Assembly (NCBI RefSeq): GCF_026210795.1
Contig: NC_089445.1
Location: 4,092,001 to 4,156,000 of the forward strand
Origin: Rhizophagus irregularis
Lineage: Eukaryota > Glomeromycota > Glomeromycetes > Glomerales > Glomeraceae
Reading direction: 5' to 3'
DNA: 64,000 bases
Shown: in pieces, positions 1 through 10,245 of the stretch
Numbering within the stretch: the first letter of the stretch is position 1
Layout of the letters: the number at the start of each line of letters is the position of its first letter
The notes under the pieces: generated by a model
Databases searched by the model: none
What the model saw: the letters and a program-made list of their open reading frames with translations, nothing else
Told to the model about the DNA's origin: nothing
Position numbers and translations under genes: made by a program

Positions 1-19
1 ATAATTTTTCTTTTTTTAG

Positions 20-770
20 GGTAATAATATTGCTATATTACAACTTGGTTTAATTATTTTTGATTTGGTTATTGATATTACTTTTATAAATATTAATGCT
101 AAAGACGTTCCTGTTCTTTATTTTCCAAGGTATGATAATTTTGTAATTTTCATTTACTCTTTATTCATTAAATTATATAATTGTATAATTATCGATCTTA
201 TTTGTTTCCTTTTTTTCTTTTTTTTTTTGAAAGTATTGTATTTGTAACAGTACCAATAGGAATAAATACCATATTAGCTTTTTATCTTATAACACAAGAA
301 AATAAAAGACAACAATTTCTTGAATGGTTTATGGCTCATAGAAAAGTTGCAAGCATATTTACTATATTAGCTAGTACTGATATTGAAGCATTAAGTATTT
401 TATATTCAAATTTAGCTGGTTTTTCATCTTTTAACGCTCCTTTTTCTGATGATGCTAAATCAAAAATATTTTGGGGTGCTTGTTTAAACATTTTTATTGA
501 AGATATTCCTCAAGTAATCATTCAGGTAGGAATTTTTTTTTAATCAATAATATTATTTAATATTATTTTAAAAGTTTTACTAATAATCTATTTCTTTTTT
601 TTTCTCTTTATATTAATTATAAGATTTTATATAAACATTATACTATAACTTATGATATTATTCCTTTACTTACATTAATTTCTTCAGTTGTAAATTTAAC
701 AATAAATATAATAGGTAGATTATATCAAGTAACAATCCATTTAAGAAATTCAAAACATTCACAAGCCTAA
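20..770 (+). CDS. multi-pass membrane protein, C-terminal part (three exons, 5' end outside window)
   Basis: Three in-frame exons are visible: 20-129, 234-525 and 624-770, with the stop TAA at 768-770. Donors are GTATGA (130) and GTAGGA (526); acceptors are AAAG (233) and ATAAG (623). The split codon at 128/234 (AG+T) joins smoothly and the second junction is phase 0. The product is rich in hydrophobic stretches: one segment in exon 1 (LIIFDLVIDITF), two in exon 2 (VTVPIGINTILAFYLI and a second around FWGACLNIFIEDIPQVII) and one in exon 3 (IIPLLTLISSVVNLTINIIG). This gives about four membrane segments ending in a short basic cytosolic tail. The order EDIPQ followed by a YDIIPLL exon matches a membrane-protein family I remember as multi-copy in Rhizophagus, of unknown function. 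The N-terminus lies upstream of base 1; the ATT/TTG-rich beginning at 20 is an internal exon. Confidence 0.7.
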
Positions 771-1186
771 TGATAATGATATGAATGATTTGGATATATC
801 TATTAGTATTTTGATTCAAATAGAAACATTATTAAAAAAATTATCCAATTTTTATCTGAATTATTCAGTTTAGATAAAAATCTGAAATATATCTGGATAA
901 AAATAAGATATTATATATAAAAATTACCTTTTATAAATTGATCTTAATAAGTAAATATATAATATTTATTTGATTAAATTGATGACATTATTTAATTAAC
1001 ATTACAATATTAAAATTTATTTAAGCTAAATTAAATTATAATTTTATCTGGTATTATTATGAATTATGCTATAAGTTTTTTTAAAATTTGAAATTTTTTT
1101 TAGCATTTATATATAATAAATGTATTATAAAATAAAATAGTTGTTTATAACTCTTTAATCTAATTGCCCACAAGTAATGAGTTTTA
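771..1186. other. AT-rich non-coding stretch
   Basis: Very A+T rich, with no open frame of note and no clear repeat. It probably contains the 3' untranslated region and terminator of the membrane-protein gene that ends at 770. Confidence 0.5.
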
Positions 1187-1402
1187 ATGGGTTATCCGGC
1201 ACCCAATAATCCAAACATCGGCCGAAGGGATAGACAGTACGGACGTAGGATACTAATCTCATTTGGTATACTGGATGAGAGGCCCAGAGTAGGCACTAAG
1301 AGCCTTTACATAATCTTAGTCAATAGCGGTTATCCCACAACACTAATCGGTCGCAGGGCTAAACCTTACGAGCGTAGGATACCGTTTGATCCTTCTTTCT
1401 AG
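1187..1402. repeat. GC-richer block with two diverged direct repeats
   Basis: This block is markedly richer in G+C than its surroundings. It has two related segments (about 1188-1253 and 1330-1383), each running from GGTTATCC through a CGG/CGC-rich core to CG(T)AGGATAC. It can be read as a 71-residue open frame, but the frame simply follows the repeat (GYP...IGRR...RR twice) and resembles no protein I know. It is more likely a fragment of a repetitive element than a gene. Confidence 0.35.
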
Positions 1403-1553
1403 ATGAAATTACTTAACTTATAAGCTGTTAGAGAATGAACGCGAAGGAACGCGAGAAGATAGCAATTACGAAAAAAAAAAATTTATCGAATCGTGGTTAT
1501 ATTATAAAATCGATCTTGTATGACTGTATCACCTGATTTATTACATAATTCAC

Positions 1554-1868
1554 GACGACCATAGCGTCGCCTCCAAAAAATGGTAGCCGGATTATTTTGC
1601 CGGTTCTTTAGTGTTAGGGTTAGGATTAGGGTTAGGATTAGGGTAAGGGGATTAGGATTAGGATTAGGGTAAGGGATTAGGGTTAGGAATTCGTCACATA
1701 ATGTCACACCCTAACGTTTCTTTAATTTTATAATTATTCTGAGGACTTAGAAAATTTTTTATACGTAAAGTACTAAATGTCACGTATTATTTATCACCTC
1801 TCAATAATATATGTAACCCGGCAAATTAGAACCGGCTACCATTTTTTGGAGGCGACGCTAGGGTGGTT
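1554..1868. mobile_element. MULE-like MITE with 10-bp target-site duplication
   Basis: Terminal inverted repeats of roughly 50 bp are visible. The core GCGTCGCCTCCAAAAAATGG at about 1565 recurs as its exact reverse complement near 1841; the perfect stretch is 27 bp and imperfect pairing extends to both ends. The direct repeat CATAATTCAC occurs immediately outside both ends (1544-1553 and 1869-1878), which fits the 8-11 bp duplications typical of Mutator-like elements. At 315 bp it has no room for a transposase, so it is a non-autonomous miniature element. Its interior carries telomere-type repeats. Confidence 0.65.
1613..1687 (+). repeat. interstitial telomere-like tract (TTAGGG/TTAGGA)
   Basis: About twelve imperfect hexamers of TTAGGG and TTAGGA, with occasional GTAAGG variants, lie inside the miniature inverted-repeat element at 1554-1868. 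TTAGGG is the ancestral fungal and animal telomere unit. The tract is far from any sequence end in this window and is enclosed by both inverted repeats, so it is internal rather than a chromosome end. Confidence 0.7.
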
Positions 1869-1878
1869 CATAATTCAC

Positions 1879-2476
1879 ATTTCCGATCTCACATGCACGT
1901 GGTTAAAAAATAAAGCTTGAAAGTGAACAAACAAAAATATTCGATGTACATGTATTATTATACAAATTACAAAGGTGCGGATTTATTCTATTATAGCAAT
2001 TTAATATTGTGGCATGTGATATTCTTGAACAAATCATCGTGAAAACTCTGCTATCTCATCATTTTAGCCGATTCGGTATAGTGAAAAATTTGGTATAATG
2101 CGGTAAAAATATAGACTAAATCGACAATATATATATAAATTCTAACCGCAATTTTTTTTTATTACAACTTACTCTAAAAATAATGACTGCGGTTATACAC
2201 AATCACATGATACAGTGGCGTACTTACTGCTCAGAAAAAAATAAAATCTCGGCAAGAATTTTCCCGATATCGTACTGCACACATGACGATAACATATTCA
2301 TTTAGAAGACGATATAGGAATTCAAAATCACGCACGTGAACAATTGTTCACTTTCGCCAAGGATCAAAAATATGTTCATTATAAAAGTAACACAATTATA
2401 ATTTATTCTTATTTATTGTTTCAGAAAAAATAATAATACATGTAATAAATATACTGGTTGCTGAAAATTTTATCAA
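1879..2476. other. non-coding stretch
   Basis: Mixed AT-rich sequence. I see no convincing exon, RNA gene or repeat apart from short A/T runs; it includes the region downstream of the minus-strand pseudogene that ends at 2477. Confidence 0.4.
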
Positions 2477-4141
2477 TTATTTAAAACGTCCATACCAGAA
2501 TGGACAGCTTCTGTGGCAGTCTCGCGTTCTGCTGACAAGCTTGTTGAATTTTGGTGTGGCAAGGGTATCCCGTTTAAATTTTGCGTTTTTTGATGGTAAA
2601 CTAGGATTGCGAATCTTATCATAAAATGTGTCAAATGATTTTATAAAAACTTCCCTTATACCTAAAAATATTTCTATATCATCGACAAAGGATAGCATCT
2701 CTTTTAACGATACTGGAACAGTAGTTTGTCCAATATGGACCATAACATACATCCCATTAACAAGATTAGTCGCATAAAAGTCGACCGTATGGTCTATATA
2801 ATGAAGTGTCAAAAACGTGATTAAAAAGAAATAAAAGAAATTCATAGGCAAAAAACACTTTATGTTGATTGTCTTACCGACACATTGGAAACCAATTACA
2901 TTGATTTCAGCACCCCTGTCTATAGCAAAATCCACACAGTCTTTCATGAATACACCAAGTCGAATCAGATCATTACAGTTTTTATAAACATTTGCTTTTT
3001 GAGCCGGGGGGCTGACCTCTCCTATAACAGTATCAGCAACCGTTTGAAGTTGGTGTATAACCGAAACAACAAAGTCTGGTTGTTTTGTCCTTCCTTCGAA
3101 TTTCCTCAACTTACTCTCATCCAATGCCGTATTTGGCCATTGAACAATATGTTTATCTGGGTCTTAAAAAATGTCTTTCATAATGTAGTCTAAATGATTA
3201 GTAATAAGCGACGTTTCACTGGGTTCGTTTCTTATTTTATCAGCGGGTAGTGTCTCTAATCCTTTTAATATAACAGAGCCGAAGTTCTTCTTCAAATTTC
3301 GATTGTTTACAAGCTCTGCAGAAAGCCAATCTATTGCATCATCACGCGAATTTTTATTTGCTTTTTTGATGGCTTTCCTAAATTTTGATTCGGATTCAGA
3401 ATCCAATACTTGCTGTGTTGGAATGAGTTCTTGATGAATCTGATCAAGTAAAGGCGATCCAAAAGAATCAATCATGAGTGTTGAATGTGAATTAGGTGAG
3501 AGCATTAAAATTGATGATAAAGACAATATTTCGTGAACATTAGTTTCGACGAATAAACCCTTATCCCTTGCAAGCTTCAACGATTGATTTTGATAATATC
3601 GGAACAGCGAGGACACATTAATATCTCCCATATAAAAATCGTCAACTGAATTTTCATCTTTGAAAGTTAATCCTTGTGGAATGTCATCAATTGATAGAAT
3701 GAAATCGCTTTCCTCCAGGAAAGGATTATCAATGTCAACATGTATTTTATTTTGACGTTCGGTTACCCTAGGAAGTTCAACCGTCAAATTTTTTTTCATT
3801 GGGCATGGTGTAGTGTACCTGGTATCTTGATCTGAAATATCATCAAATAAAGTGGTGCTAGGAAGTTTAACCATCGAATTTTTTTTCATTGGGCATGGTG
3901 TAGTGTACCCGGTATCTTGATCTGAAATATCATCAAATAAAGTGGTGCCAGGAAGTTCAACCGTTGAATTTTTTTTCATTGGGCATGGTGTAGTGTACCC
4001 GATATCTTGATCCGAAATATCACCAAATAAAGTGGTGCCAGACAACTCAGTACAATTATCAACATTTTCAAATGGTTGGTTTTGAGTTTCATGTGTGATG
4101 CGTGGAAAGTAATGTTCCATTTTGGTACGCTTCGTTTTCAT
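2477..4141 (-). pseudogene. lineage-type multi-copy protein, interrupted by one in-frame stop
   Basis: Two open frames (4141-3167 and 3163-2477) share one reading frame and are separated only by a TAA at 3164-3166 that follows MKDIF. Continuing past it reads DPDKHIVQWPNTALDESKLR, the kind of motif that is continuous in the family. A plausible 84-bp intron (2794-2877, donor GTAAGA, acceptor TATAG) interrupts the second part without changing frame. The C-terminus ends RSCPFWYGRFK. The N-terminal third contains three 30-residue repeats (GTTLFDDISDQDTGYTTPCP type). I remember similar proteins as a large expansion in Rhizophagus; their biochemical role is unknown to me. Apart from the stop the gene is well preserved, so it is either a young pseudogene, a read-through case, or a sequencing error. 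The start at 4141 is the first ATG of the open frame. Confidence 0.6.
3771..4040 (-). repeat. 90-bp coding tandem repeat, three copies
   Basis: The segment containing CATTGGGCATGGTGTAGTG recurs at a spacing of exactly 90 bases (T-runs at about 3789, 3879 and 3969). Each unit encodes 30 residues with the core DISDQDTGYTTPCPMKKN. The copies differ at a few positions only, and length is conserved as a multiple of three, so the repeat expanded while the gene was coding. Confidence 0.8.
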
Positions 4142-4485
4142 TTGTACATAATCGCTCTAAAACATTAAAAAACGATATGATTACTAATTCTCAACTTCTG
4201 GATAAAAGTAAGAGTATATATAATATATACTTTATCTTGATTCTCTTCGTTTCCTCTCTTTTGCCCATTATTAACAAAATTTCCACCACTAATGCTCCCA
4301 GACAAAGTGGTTCCCGAAAACGTTGAATTTTGAAAGACGATTGGAAGTCCTTTACTTGAATAACGATCCTTTTCCCATTTTCTTGCCGAGTAATAATCTG
4401 GTCGAGGCTCCTAGAAAAGGATGATTAGTGATATTCTTAATTAACATGTTTTCGATTTCCTGCTGGTTTTCATCTCATCCCATCT

Positions 4486-4665
4486 GGTCAGCAAAAAGCC
4501 TTGAACGCCAGATAACCAAGGAAGCTATCTGTCGCCCAGTGGGTCCAGTACTGGGTCAGCAAAAAGCCTTGAACACCAGATAACCAAGAAAGCTATCTGT
4601 TGCCCCAGTGCTAGTTTGTGGCTCAGCAAAAAGCCTTGAATGATCAAGAACCAAAAAAGCCCTTG
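4486..4665. repeat. tandem repeat of about 67 bp, nearly three copies
   Basis: The motif GGTCAGCAAAAAGCCTTGAA starts at 4486 and 4554, and a diverged copy (GCTCAGCAAAAAGCC) starts at 4621, giving periods of 68 and 67 bp. Between the motifs the first two copies share CCAGATAACCAAG and GAAGCTATCTGT. It is non-coding and lies between the pseudogene start and a small minus-strand frame. Confidence 0.75.
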
Positions 4666-4681
4666 TCACGCCACTAACTTC

Positions 4682-4990
4682 CTACTCGTTGTATATTTCA
4701 TAAAAATTTTTACTTGCCTTCCTATATCTATCGAGAAGCAGACTTGCTTTTTCCTGTCTCTTGCCTTCTTCTGAGTTAATGATCTCAAGACTTTTAAGGT
4801 ATTCGTCTATACATTTGTCGAATGGATTCGTACTATACTCGTTCAAAAATCCCAAAAGATTCCATTCCGAGTATTTGCGTTCGAAGTATTCGTGCGTCCG
4901 CATGTTGAAAGAAATTCTGTATGTATTTATAAATAATATGTAAGCCACAAAAGAAGAACGAGATACCTTGGGAAAACCTTTTTTAATCAA
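4682..4990 (-). CDS. small hypothetical protein (102 aa)
   Basis: An open frame of 102 residues, with a charged C-terminal half (SEEGKRQEKASLLLDRYRKA) that looks helical. I do not recognise a family. The first 35 codons could include an intron (GTATCTC to CATACAG), although the phases do not match cleanly, so the true start may be the internal methionine in FNMRTHEYFERKY. It is embedded among repeats and could be one exon of a larger gene or a relic. Confidence 0.3.
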   Translation of the reverse strand: MIKKGFPKVSRSSFVAYILFINTYRISFNMRTHEYFERKYSEWNLLGFLNEYSTNPFDKCIDEYLKSLEIINSEEGKRQEKASLLLDRYRKASKNFYEIYNE

Positions 4991-5252
4991 TCCGATCCGA
5001 ATGTGCTAAATTTCCATAAAGGGACATTGACTCATCATGAAATCATGTGTGCGCAGTGGTGTTGTCAAATGACACTGAAATGACATTAAAATGACATCAA
5101 ATGATATTAAATGACATCGATTTTACTAGAGAAATTGATAAATGTCATTTGAAAAATGGGCAAATGACATGGCAATTTAACAACAGCGGGACAAATTGTA
5201 GTGTCGATCACAGAGATCCCAGCATCAAGTTATTTCTGGTTACAGTACGAAT

Positions 5253-5363
5253 TCCCGAAGGCCGAAATCCCGAATGGACGTTTTCCCGAAAACTTGGGCG
5301 GAGTTATCGTAATGCTGGCCAAGTTTTCGGGAAAACGTCCATTCGGGATTTCGGCCTTCGGGA
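5253..5363. repeat. perfect inverted repeat, 45-bp arms, 21-bp loop
   Basis: Arm 5253-5297 (beginning TCCCGAAGGCCGAAATCCCG) is exactly reverse-complementary to arm 5319-5363. The loop at 5298-5318 is unrelated. The arms contain the words CCCGAA/TTCGGG repeatedly. Just upstream (about 5060-5170) is a degenerate run of AATGACAT words. No target duplication was found, so this may be a foldback or cruciform remnant rather than a complete transposon. Confidence 0.8.
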
Positions 5364-5439
5364 TAATGTCCGACAAGGCCCATATTTTACGTATTAAAGA
5401 TTTTTCGATCCTTTATCGCCTGGCACGTGAACTCGATTA

Positions 5440-6129
5440 GATAAATTTTTTGGTACTGCACCCAATCTTACGCGTGATGATGATCAAAGATTTTCTCGGC
5501 AAAGATCCAAATAACAAGAAGAGTAATATTTCCATTTTATTTTAGAACATCTAGAGGCGGTAAAATCTATTAACATTGTGATGGCATGTCTCAAGAAGCT
5601 AGCCGAGCAATAATCTGTTCTACCTTATTATTACTTCGCTGAATATACGAGTTCGTTTGATCAAGGATATTAACGATGTAAATATTGGTAAGTTTGATTA
5701 GATTTTACTAGTTCATTTGATTTTTGCTTATATTTGCGCAAGGCAGATAAAAGGACTCACTAACTGCCTTGCCTTCTTTTTATATGATTTTTCAGGGAAT
5801 TATGATGGCATCACGGAAAATCAGATCAACTCAAAGATATAATAAAAGCCTCGATCGCTAACCATATGGATCGTGCCCCTTGGATCAACAAAGGGTCTCT
5901 TTTTAGTTTGAGAATATTACGCGTCTGCAAGATGTTGCGATTAAATTTTTCTTACGCCGCACGGCAATCATCTCAACAATAATTTTCCCGAATATTATAG
6001 AATATCATACTGCAACATCTATTGGGATGCAAATACAATCTCTCAATCCCCACAACCATACTATGCGGAATATTATCATGTAAATATATTGTGCTTAATG
6101 CACCTTTGCTTTATTGATTGTAAATAAAA
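5440..6129 (+). pseudogene. decayed coding relic, family not recognised
   Basis: Several plus-strand segments read like protein but are broken. After an acceptor-like TTTTATTTTAG at about 5545 the frame reads HLEAVKSINIVMACLKKLAE, meets TAA, and continues in the same frame with SVLPYYYFAEYTSSFDQG. Farther on, about 5943-6129 is a clean 60-codon stretch rich in Tyr and Asn (PEYYRISYCNIYW, PQPYYAEYYH) that ends in TAA. No start codon or continuous exon set could be built. These look like exons of one or two old genes. Confidence 0.35.
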
Positions 6130-6560
6130 AGTACATTTTGAATCTTAGATCATGATACAACTTCGCTTGATACAATGATACATTGATACATGATACATGA
6201 TAAAGTCTTATTACGTCTATTCTATCCACCTCCCGATACTTTCATTGTACCATCACCCTAACCTAATAGTCCGTTTCATTTGTTTGCATTCGTGATTAGT
6301 AACGAGATCCTTGGAATGGAAACTAGGTAAGTCCTGATGACAAAAAAAGTGCTAAAATCTTATGTCGCACAGCCCTACCCTTTGATCGCAAAAAATCTCT
6401 AATTTGATAGTTTTAACCAAGCTATGAACAGAGCGAATAACATTTTCCTGATATCGTACTGCGCATTTCAGGTGATCGATTTCACATATCCAGATATTCA
6501 GGAGTCAATATTTTATTAGTCTTAGACATTGCCAAGTCAATTTAAATTAGGTAATAGCTG
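6130..6560. other. non-coding stretch with GATACAT repeats
   Basis: Contains a short run of GATACA/GATACATGATA words at about 6160-6205 and otherwise nothing recognisable. Confidence 0.4.
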
Positions 6561-6659
6561 TCATAAATTAGCCCTGTAAATAAAAAAATAAAATATCATA
6601 TAATGAAGCATAAGCAAATATAGTAATGTAAAACAATGATTATGCTCACATTTAATAAA

Positions 6660-6770
6660 GTAAGATCCGGCTTTATATATACCTTCTAAACTTTCCTCGT
6701 TAACATGCTCTAACTTGCATAATGGGCATATTTTCTCGTTAGTAATTTCATAATAATCAAAAATTTTCAC
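6660..6770 (-). CDS. exon with CPLC...H...C zinc-binding-like motif (partial gene)
   Basis: Minus-strand exon starting with an ATG at 6770. It contains CPLCKLEHVN, then GIYKAGSYFIKC, a spacing I remember from short C-terminal modules of Rhizophagus hypothetical proteins (CPxC-x2-H ... G-x2-GxYxxxC). It probably ends at a GTGAGC donor (6659 downward), because the frame afterwards turns into AT-rich hydrophobic sequence. No matching following exon was found within the next few hundred bases, so the gene is fragmentary. The Cys/His pattern suggests metal binding; function unknown. It lies just downstream of the Crinkler-like exon and may have belonged to the same gene. Confidence 0.35.
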
Positions 6771-6903
6771 TACTAAATTCCCTATATAAAGTATATTGGT
6801 TCAATGTTTTGTTGCGAAAATAGGTGCGGTCATAAATTGGCTTATTCCTAGGAATTGGTGGACGAGATGCCGGAACCCGGCTTACATACATAAAAATTGC
6901 GAA

Positions 6904-7242
6904 TTACTCCACTGCATGATACAGAAAATTATTATTTGGGGAAAGGGGAGGGTAGACAAAAATATGAATCATATCTTCATCGGGATTCTCAGGGAAATAA
7001 ACAGAAATTAGATTTTCTGGTTGCATACGTCTTCTTTGTATACTGGTAGGATAAATTTGCTGAAGATGAAAGTTATGAGGACGGAGATGGGGTGCTAATA
7101 TGGCTCTAACTCTATCCGCAATAGCAGAGACATAGTCGTTCTTGGAAACCTCGATCACAAAAATTACATTTCTATTCTGACTATTACGGAAGCGGAGGTT
7201 TAGGCTGATAATATCGTTATTGTCATTTTCAGTGATTGCCAT
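6904..7242 (-). CDS. Crinkler-like N-terminal (ubiquitin-like) domain protein
   Basis: A 112-residue frame with MAITEND at the start and a compact alpha/beta pattern. It ends LISVYFPENPDEDMIHIFVY, which matches the end of the ubiquitin-like header of Crinkler (CRN-type) proteins, where a YF-P-x(n)-IHI-V-PP sequence precedes the variable C-terminal effector or nuclease part. The frame stops soon after PPLSPNN, so the C-terminal domain is absent or lies beyond an unresolved intron. CRN-type proteins are abundant in Glomeromycotina; roles as host-directed or intracellular effectors are proposed for the family. The assignment is by motif only and could be wrong. Confidence 0.45.
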   Translation of the reverse strand: MAITENDNNDIISLNLRFRNSQNRNVIFVIEVSKNDYVSAIADRVRAILAPHLRPHNFHLQQIYPTSIQRRRMQPENLISVYFPENPDEDMIHIFVYPPLSPNNNFLYHAVE

Positions 7243-8367
7243 CTTGCTTTCCTAAATACAAGACCCATAGTGAGATAAAAACTCGCTCTCATAGTTTTTA
7301 TAAAAAATATTCATCGCGCAATGAAAATAAAAATTAAATTATTTTCAGAGAATTTTTTTTCCAAGATATTATCACTTCAGCATTCAAGTAACTAATAAGC
7401 AATAGGTAAATAACTTTATTTTCCTGAAAACATTTATTCACGAAAAGGTAAGTAAAAAAAAAGATTAATGTATTATAAACGACTGAGGTAAATTTAATAA
7501 AAATCAGCTAATTCAGAAATTTATCTAGAAAAGATTTCTTTATGTATTTAGTATAAAAACAATAAAATAACCAATAATTTTTCGGTGAAATGTCCATTCG
7601 GCGAAATATCCATTCGATAAAATGGCTTCGGAGAAACGGAATTCGGAGAAATGGGGTTTCGGTAAAATGGTATTTCGGCAAAACGTTCTTTCGGCGAAAT
7701 ATCCCTTCGGTGAAATATTCCTTCAGTGAAATGGACTTCGGTGAGAAGTCCAGATACCCATAAAACTACCTACCTAGAACATAAATAGTCCTTCGCTACA
7801 TTCCAGACTAATAATAATAATGTAAATTATACTTTGTTGTTTTTGAATTTATTTTTAGTTTTTTTAAGAATACCTAAATTTAAAATAAATTAATAATTGT
7901 TTTTAAATTTACTAAAAAATAAATTAGTAATTGTTTTAAAAATAATGATTTTGCTTTATTACTTTTGAGAAGACCACATAATTTTAAATCATTTTTCTTC
8001 TTGTCACTTGAATCGTTTATGTTTAACATGATATTTTCTTTATTATTTGAATTACCGAAAACAATCAAGTAAAACGATAAAAATTATTGATGTTGTTATA
8101 TATAATTAATAAAAAAATTTTTAACAATACTTACTAGAATTACTACTAGGAATGTTAAAACTATAATTGCTGTGAAATTCTTTAAAATTAAAAAAAAAAA
8201 ATTTTTATTAATACATGCGTTATTGAAAATGTTACTATATATATAACACGCGAAAATTTTATTTTCTTCGAATGAGTAATATGCGCATACCTTCTTCTAT
8301 TTGTTTGTTATTTATATAAGTTTTATATAAGTAAATGTTAGTATATTTTACGAATGAATCATTTTTT
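7243..8367. other. intergenic AT-rich region
   Basis: Holds the TTCGGYGAAATG minisatellite (7581-7751, separate entry) and a 62-codon minus-strand frame at 7880-8068 that I cannot support as a gene. The end nearest 8367 should contain the 3' untranslated region of the kinase gene. Confidence 0.4.
7581..7751. repeat. degenerate minisatellite, about 13-16 bp unit (TTCGGYGAAATGTCC)
   Basis: About eleven imperfect copies of TTCGG(C/T)GAAAT(G/A) separated by two to four variable bases run from 7581 to 7751. The words TTCGG and CGAAAT relate loosely to the words in the hairpin at 5253-5363. Confidence 0.75.
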
Positions 8368-9856
8368 TCAGAAATTGATTATAATACCTCTTTCTAATGC
8401 ATTCTTTGGTTCAGAATAGGTTCCAAATTGATAAATACTGCTCGTACTAGTCGTATAATATTTCCTAGATTCATAATAGTCGCTATATATCGATTTGTTA
8501 TCATCATCAGAAATTATTTGTTCTTGGTTTTCATCGTAAAACCATGATGTGTTCAATTCTTCCATTTCAGCTTTTAGGAAATTAATCTTAGGCCTTTTCG
8601 TTGGGTCAGCATCCCAACATTGTTCCATTAATTCTTTATATTTTAAAGGGGTTCCTGATACTATTTTTGGTCTTGAACCATTCACTATTTTCATCACAAG
8701 ATCATAATCATGACTACAATTATTAAAAGGTGGTCTTCCAGAAGAAATTTCCCACATAAGTATACCGACACTATAAATATCAGATGCAAAAGTAGTAGTT
8801 TCTTTCGCAATAAGAACTTCAGGTGCTATATAAGGAAGATTTCCATATACGCTATTAAATGGTTTACTTGCAGGTCCACAAAATCCAAGATCACCAATAA
8901 AAAATCTTTCATTGAGTTCCAAAATATTTCCGGAATGCAAGTCTCTATGGATGGCATTTTCAGAATGAATTCTATGAAGTGCATGTACTATGTCGAAAGC
9001 AATACTTATTCTTCTCTTCCATGTAATTTTAGTATGATTTTGATACAAAAAATTTCTTAAATCTATATTCATCTTATCCATTACAAGCATATAAGTCCCT
9101 GATGGATTTTTTGTCATTCCAAAACAACGAACTACATCTACCCATTTTACACTTATAGATAAATGTGATTTGCTCTGTGAATAAAAAATGAATAATTAAA
9201 AAAAAAAATTGTTTCTAAAAAAAACATTACAATAAACTTCAATTATATACCTCTTTGAACCACCTTCTATCAGCATTTTCTACGTTTAAACTTTTAAGTA
9301 CGACCTCACATGTACTTCCCTTCTTTAATCGTTTTTCATCAGAATCCCAATCATAATAAAATCCACCAATAAAATCTGCTGTATAAATTTTAGAGTATCC
9401 ACCTTCAGCAAAATGTTGAATATTTTGTAAACTATCATATGGAATCCATTCTATTATCTTATTTGGTCTAACAGTTTCCATTTGACATTTTCGTATTAAA
9501 TCATCAATTTTATTATCGCCAGACGTCCAATTCGAAAAATTTGATTTTAAATAATTTCGAATACAACATTCACAATATGTAATCGCTACACATTCTTCTT
9601 GACAATTTTCACAAATTCTTGTCGTTCTTTCTGATCCTTCAGCAGACATAATTCTATCATAGTCAAAATCTCGGTTTAATAATTTTATAGCATGAGCTTT
9701 TTCATCATTTGTAAGAGTTTCATCATCAAGAATTGTTTGTTTTCTAAACTCATGTCGTTTCAGTAAAGTATTATGAATATTAAAATCTGTTAATCCATAT
9801 GCTCTATTATATGCGATCCAAAACAATTCTTTTCGAGCATCATTTGTAAATTCCAT
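8368..9856 (-). CDS. protein kinase with Cys-rich leader (TKL/RTK-like, AM-fungal type)
   Basis: Two exons: 9856-9251 and 9174-8368, joined at phase 0 across a 76-bp intron (donor GTATAT, acceptor TTCACAG), giving 470 residues. Residues 1-80 form an acidic/basic helical leader. Residues 82-98 hold a Cys cluster (CENCQEEC ... YCECC), probably a metal knuckle. The kinase domain begins about residue 149 with a glycine loop (FAEGGYSKIY). The catalytic lysine is K188 (VVLK), the HRD motif is at 278-280 (IHRDLHSGN), the metal-binding motif is DLG at 297-299 instead of DFG, and APE is at 319-321. A further landmark is YSVGILMWEISSGRPPF. All catalytic residues are present, so it is probably active as a Ser/Thr or dual-specificity kinase. 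The tail (last about 60 residues) is Ser/Tyr-rich. Such kinases form one of the largest families in Rhizophagus; substrate unknown. Confidence 0.9.
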
Positions 9857-10245
9857 AATGAAATTAATTTTTTCGATGATTCTATATTAGTGGTTTTATA
9901 ACAGACTTAAATGTGATGCGTACACGTGATCTCGCATAATTGTTTATGATGCATTTACTGCGTCACTTAATCACTTATGATGTGATTTTTTTGATTTTTT
10001 TACAAGAAATATTTATTATATTATTATTATTATTATTATTTACCATTCCGGTTCCGTGTTTTGTTTATTATATTTGTTTTAATTGGGTTCTTTATAGGTT
10101 CTTATAGAAACGCCTATGACATAATTACGCTTATTGTTTGTAGAATGCGAATTGTAACACAATAATTCAAAAAACGCCTAATAGGCGGTTAGATTTATAA
10201 ATTGATTCTTCAACTAGTAACTAAGACACAAGCGTATTAACAACC
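9857..10245. promoter_or_regulatory. shared upstream region between divergent kinase and glycosyltransferase genes
   Basis: 389 bp separates two divergently transcribed genes, so both promoters must lie here. It contains a (TTA)n run at about 10017-10041 and the palindrome CGCCTAATAGGCG at about 10175. No TATA box could be singled out in the AT-rich background. Confidence 0.45.

Noticed and set aside
1483-1707. 74-codon minus frame with Pro-Asn repeats
   Set aside because: It is the translation of the telomere-like tract and a transposon terminus.
7880-8068. 62-codon minus frame downstream of the kinase
   Set aside because: Lys/Asn/Leu-rich composition equals the background and there is no start or splice context.
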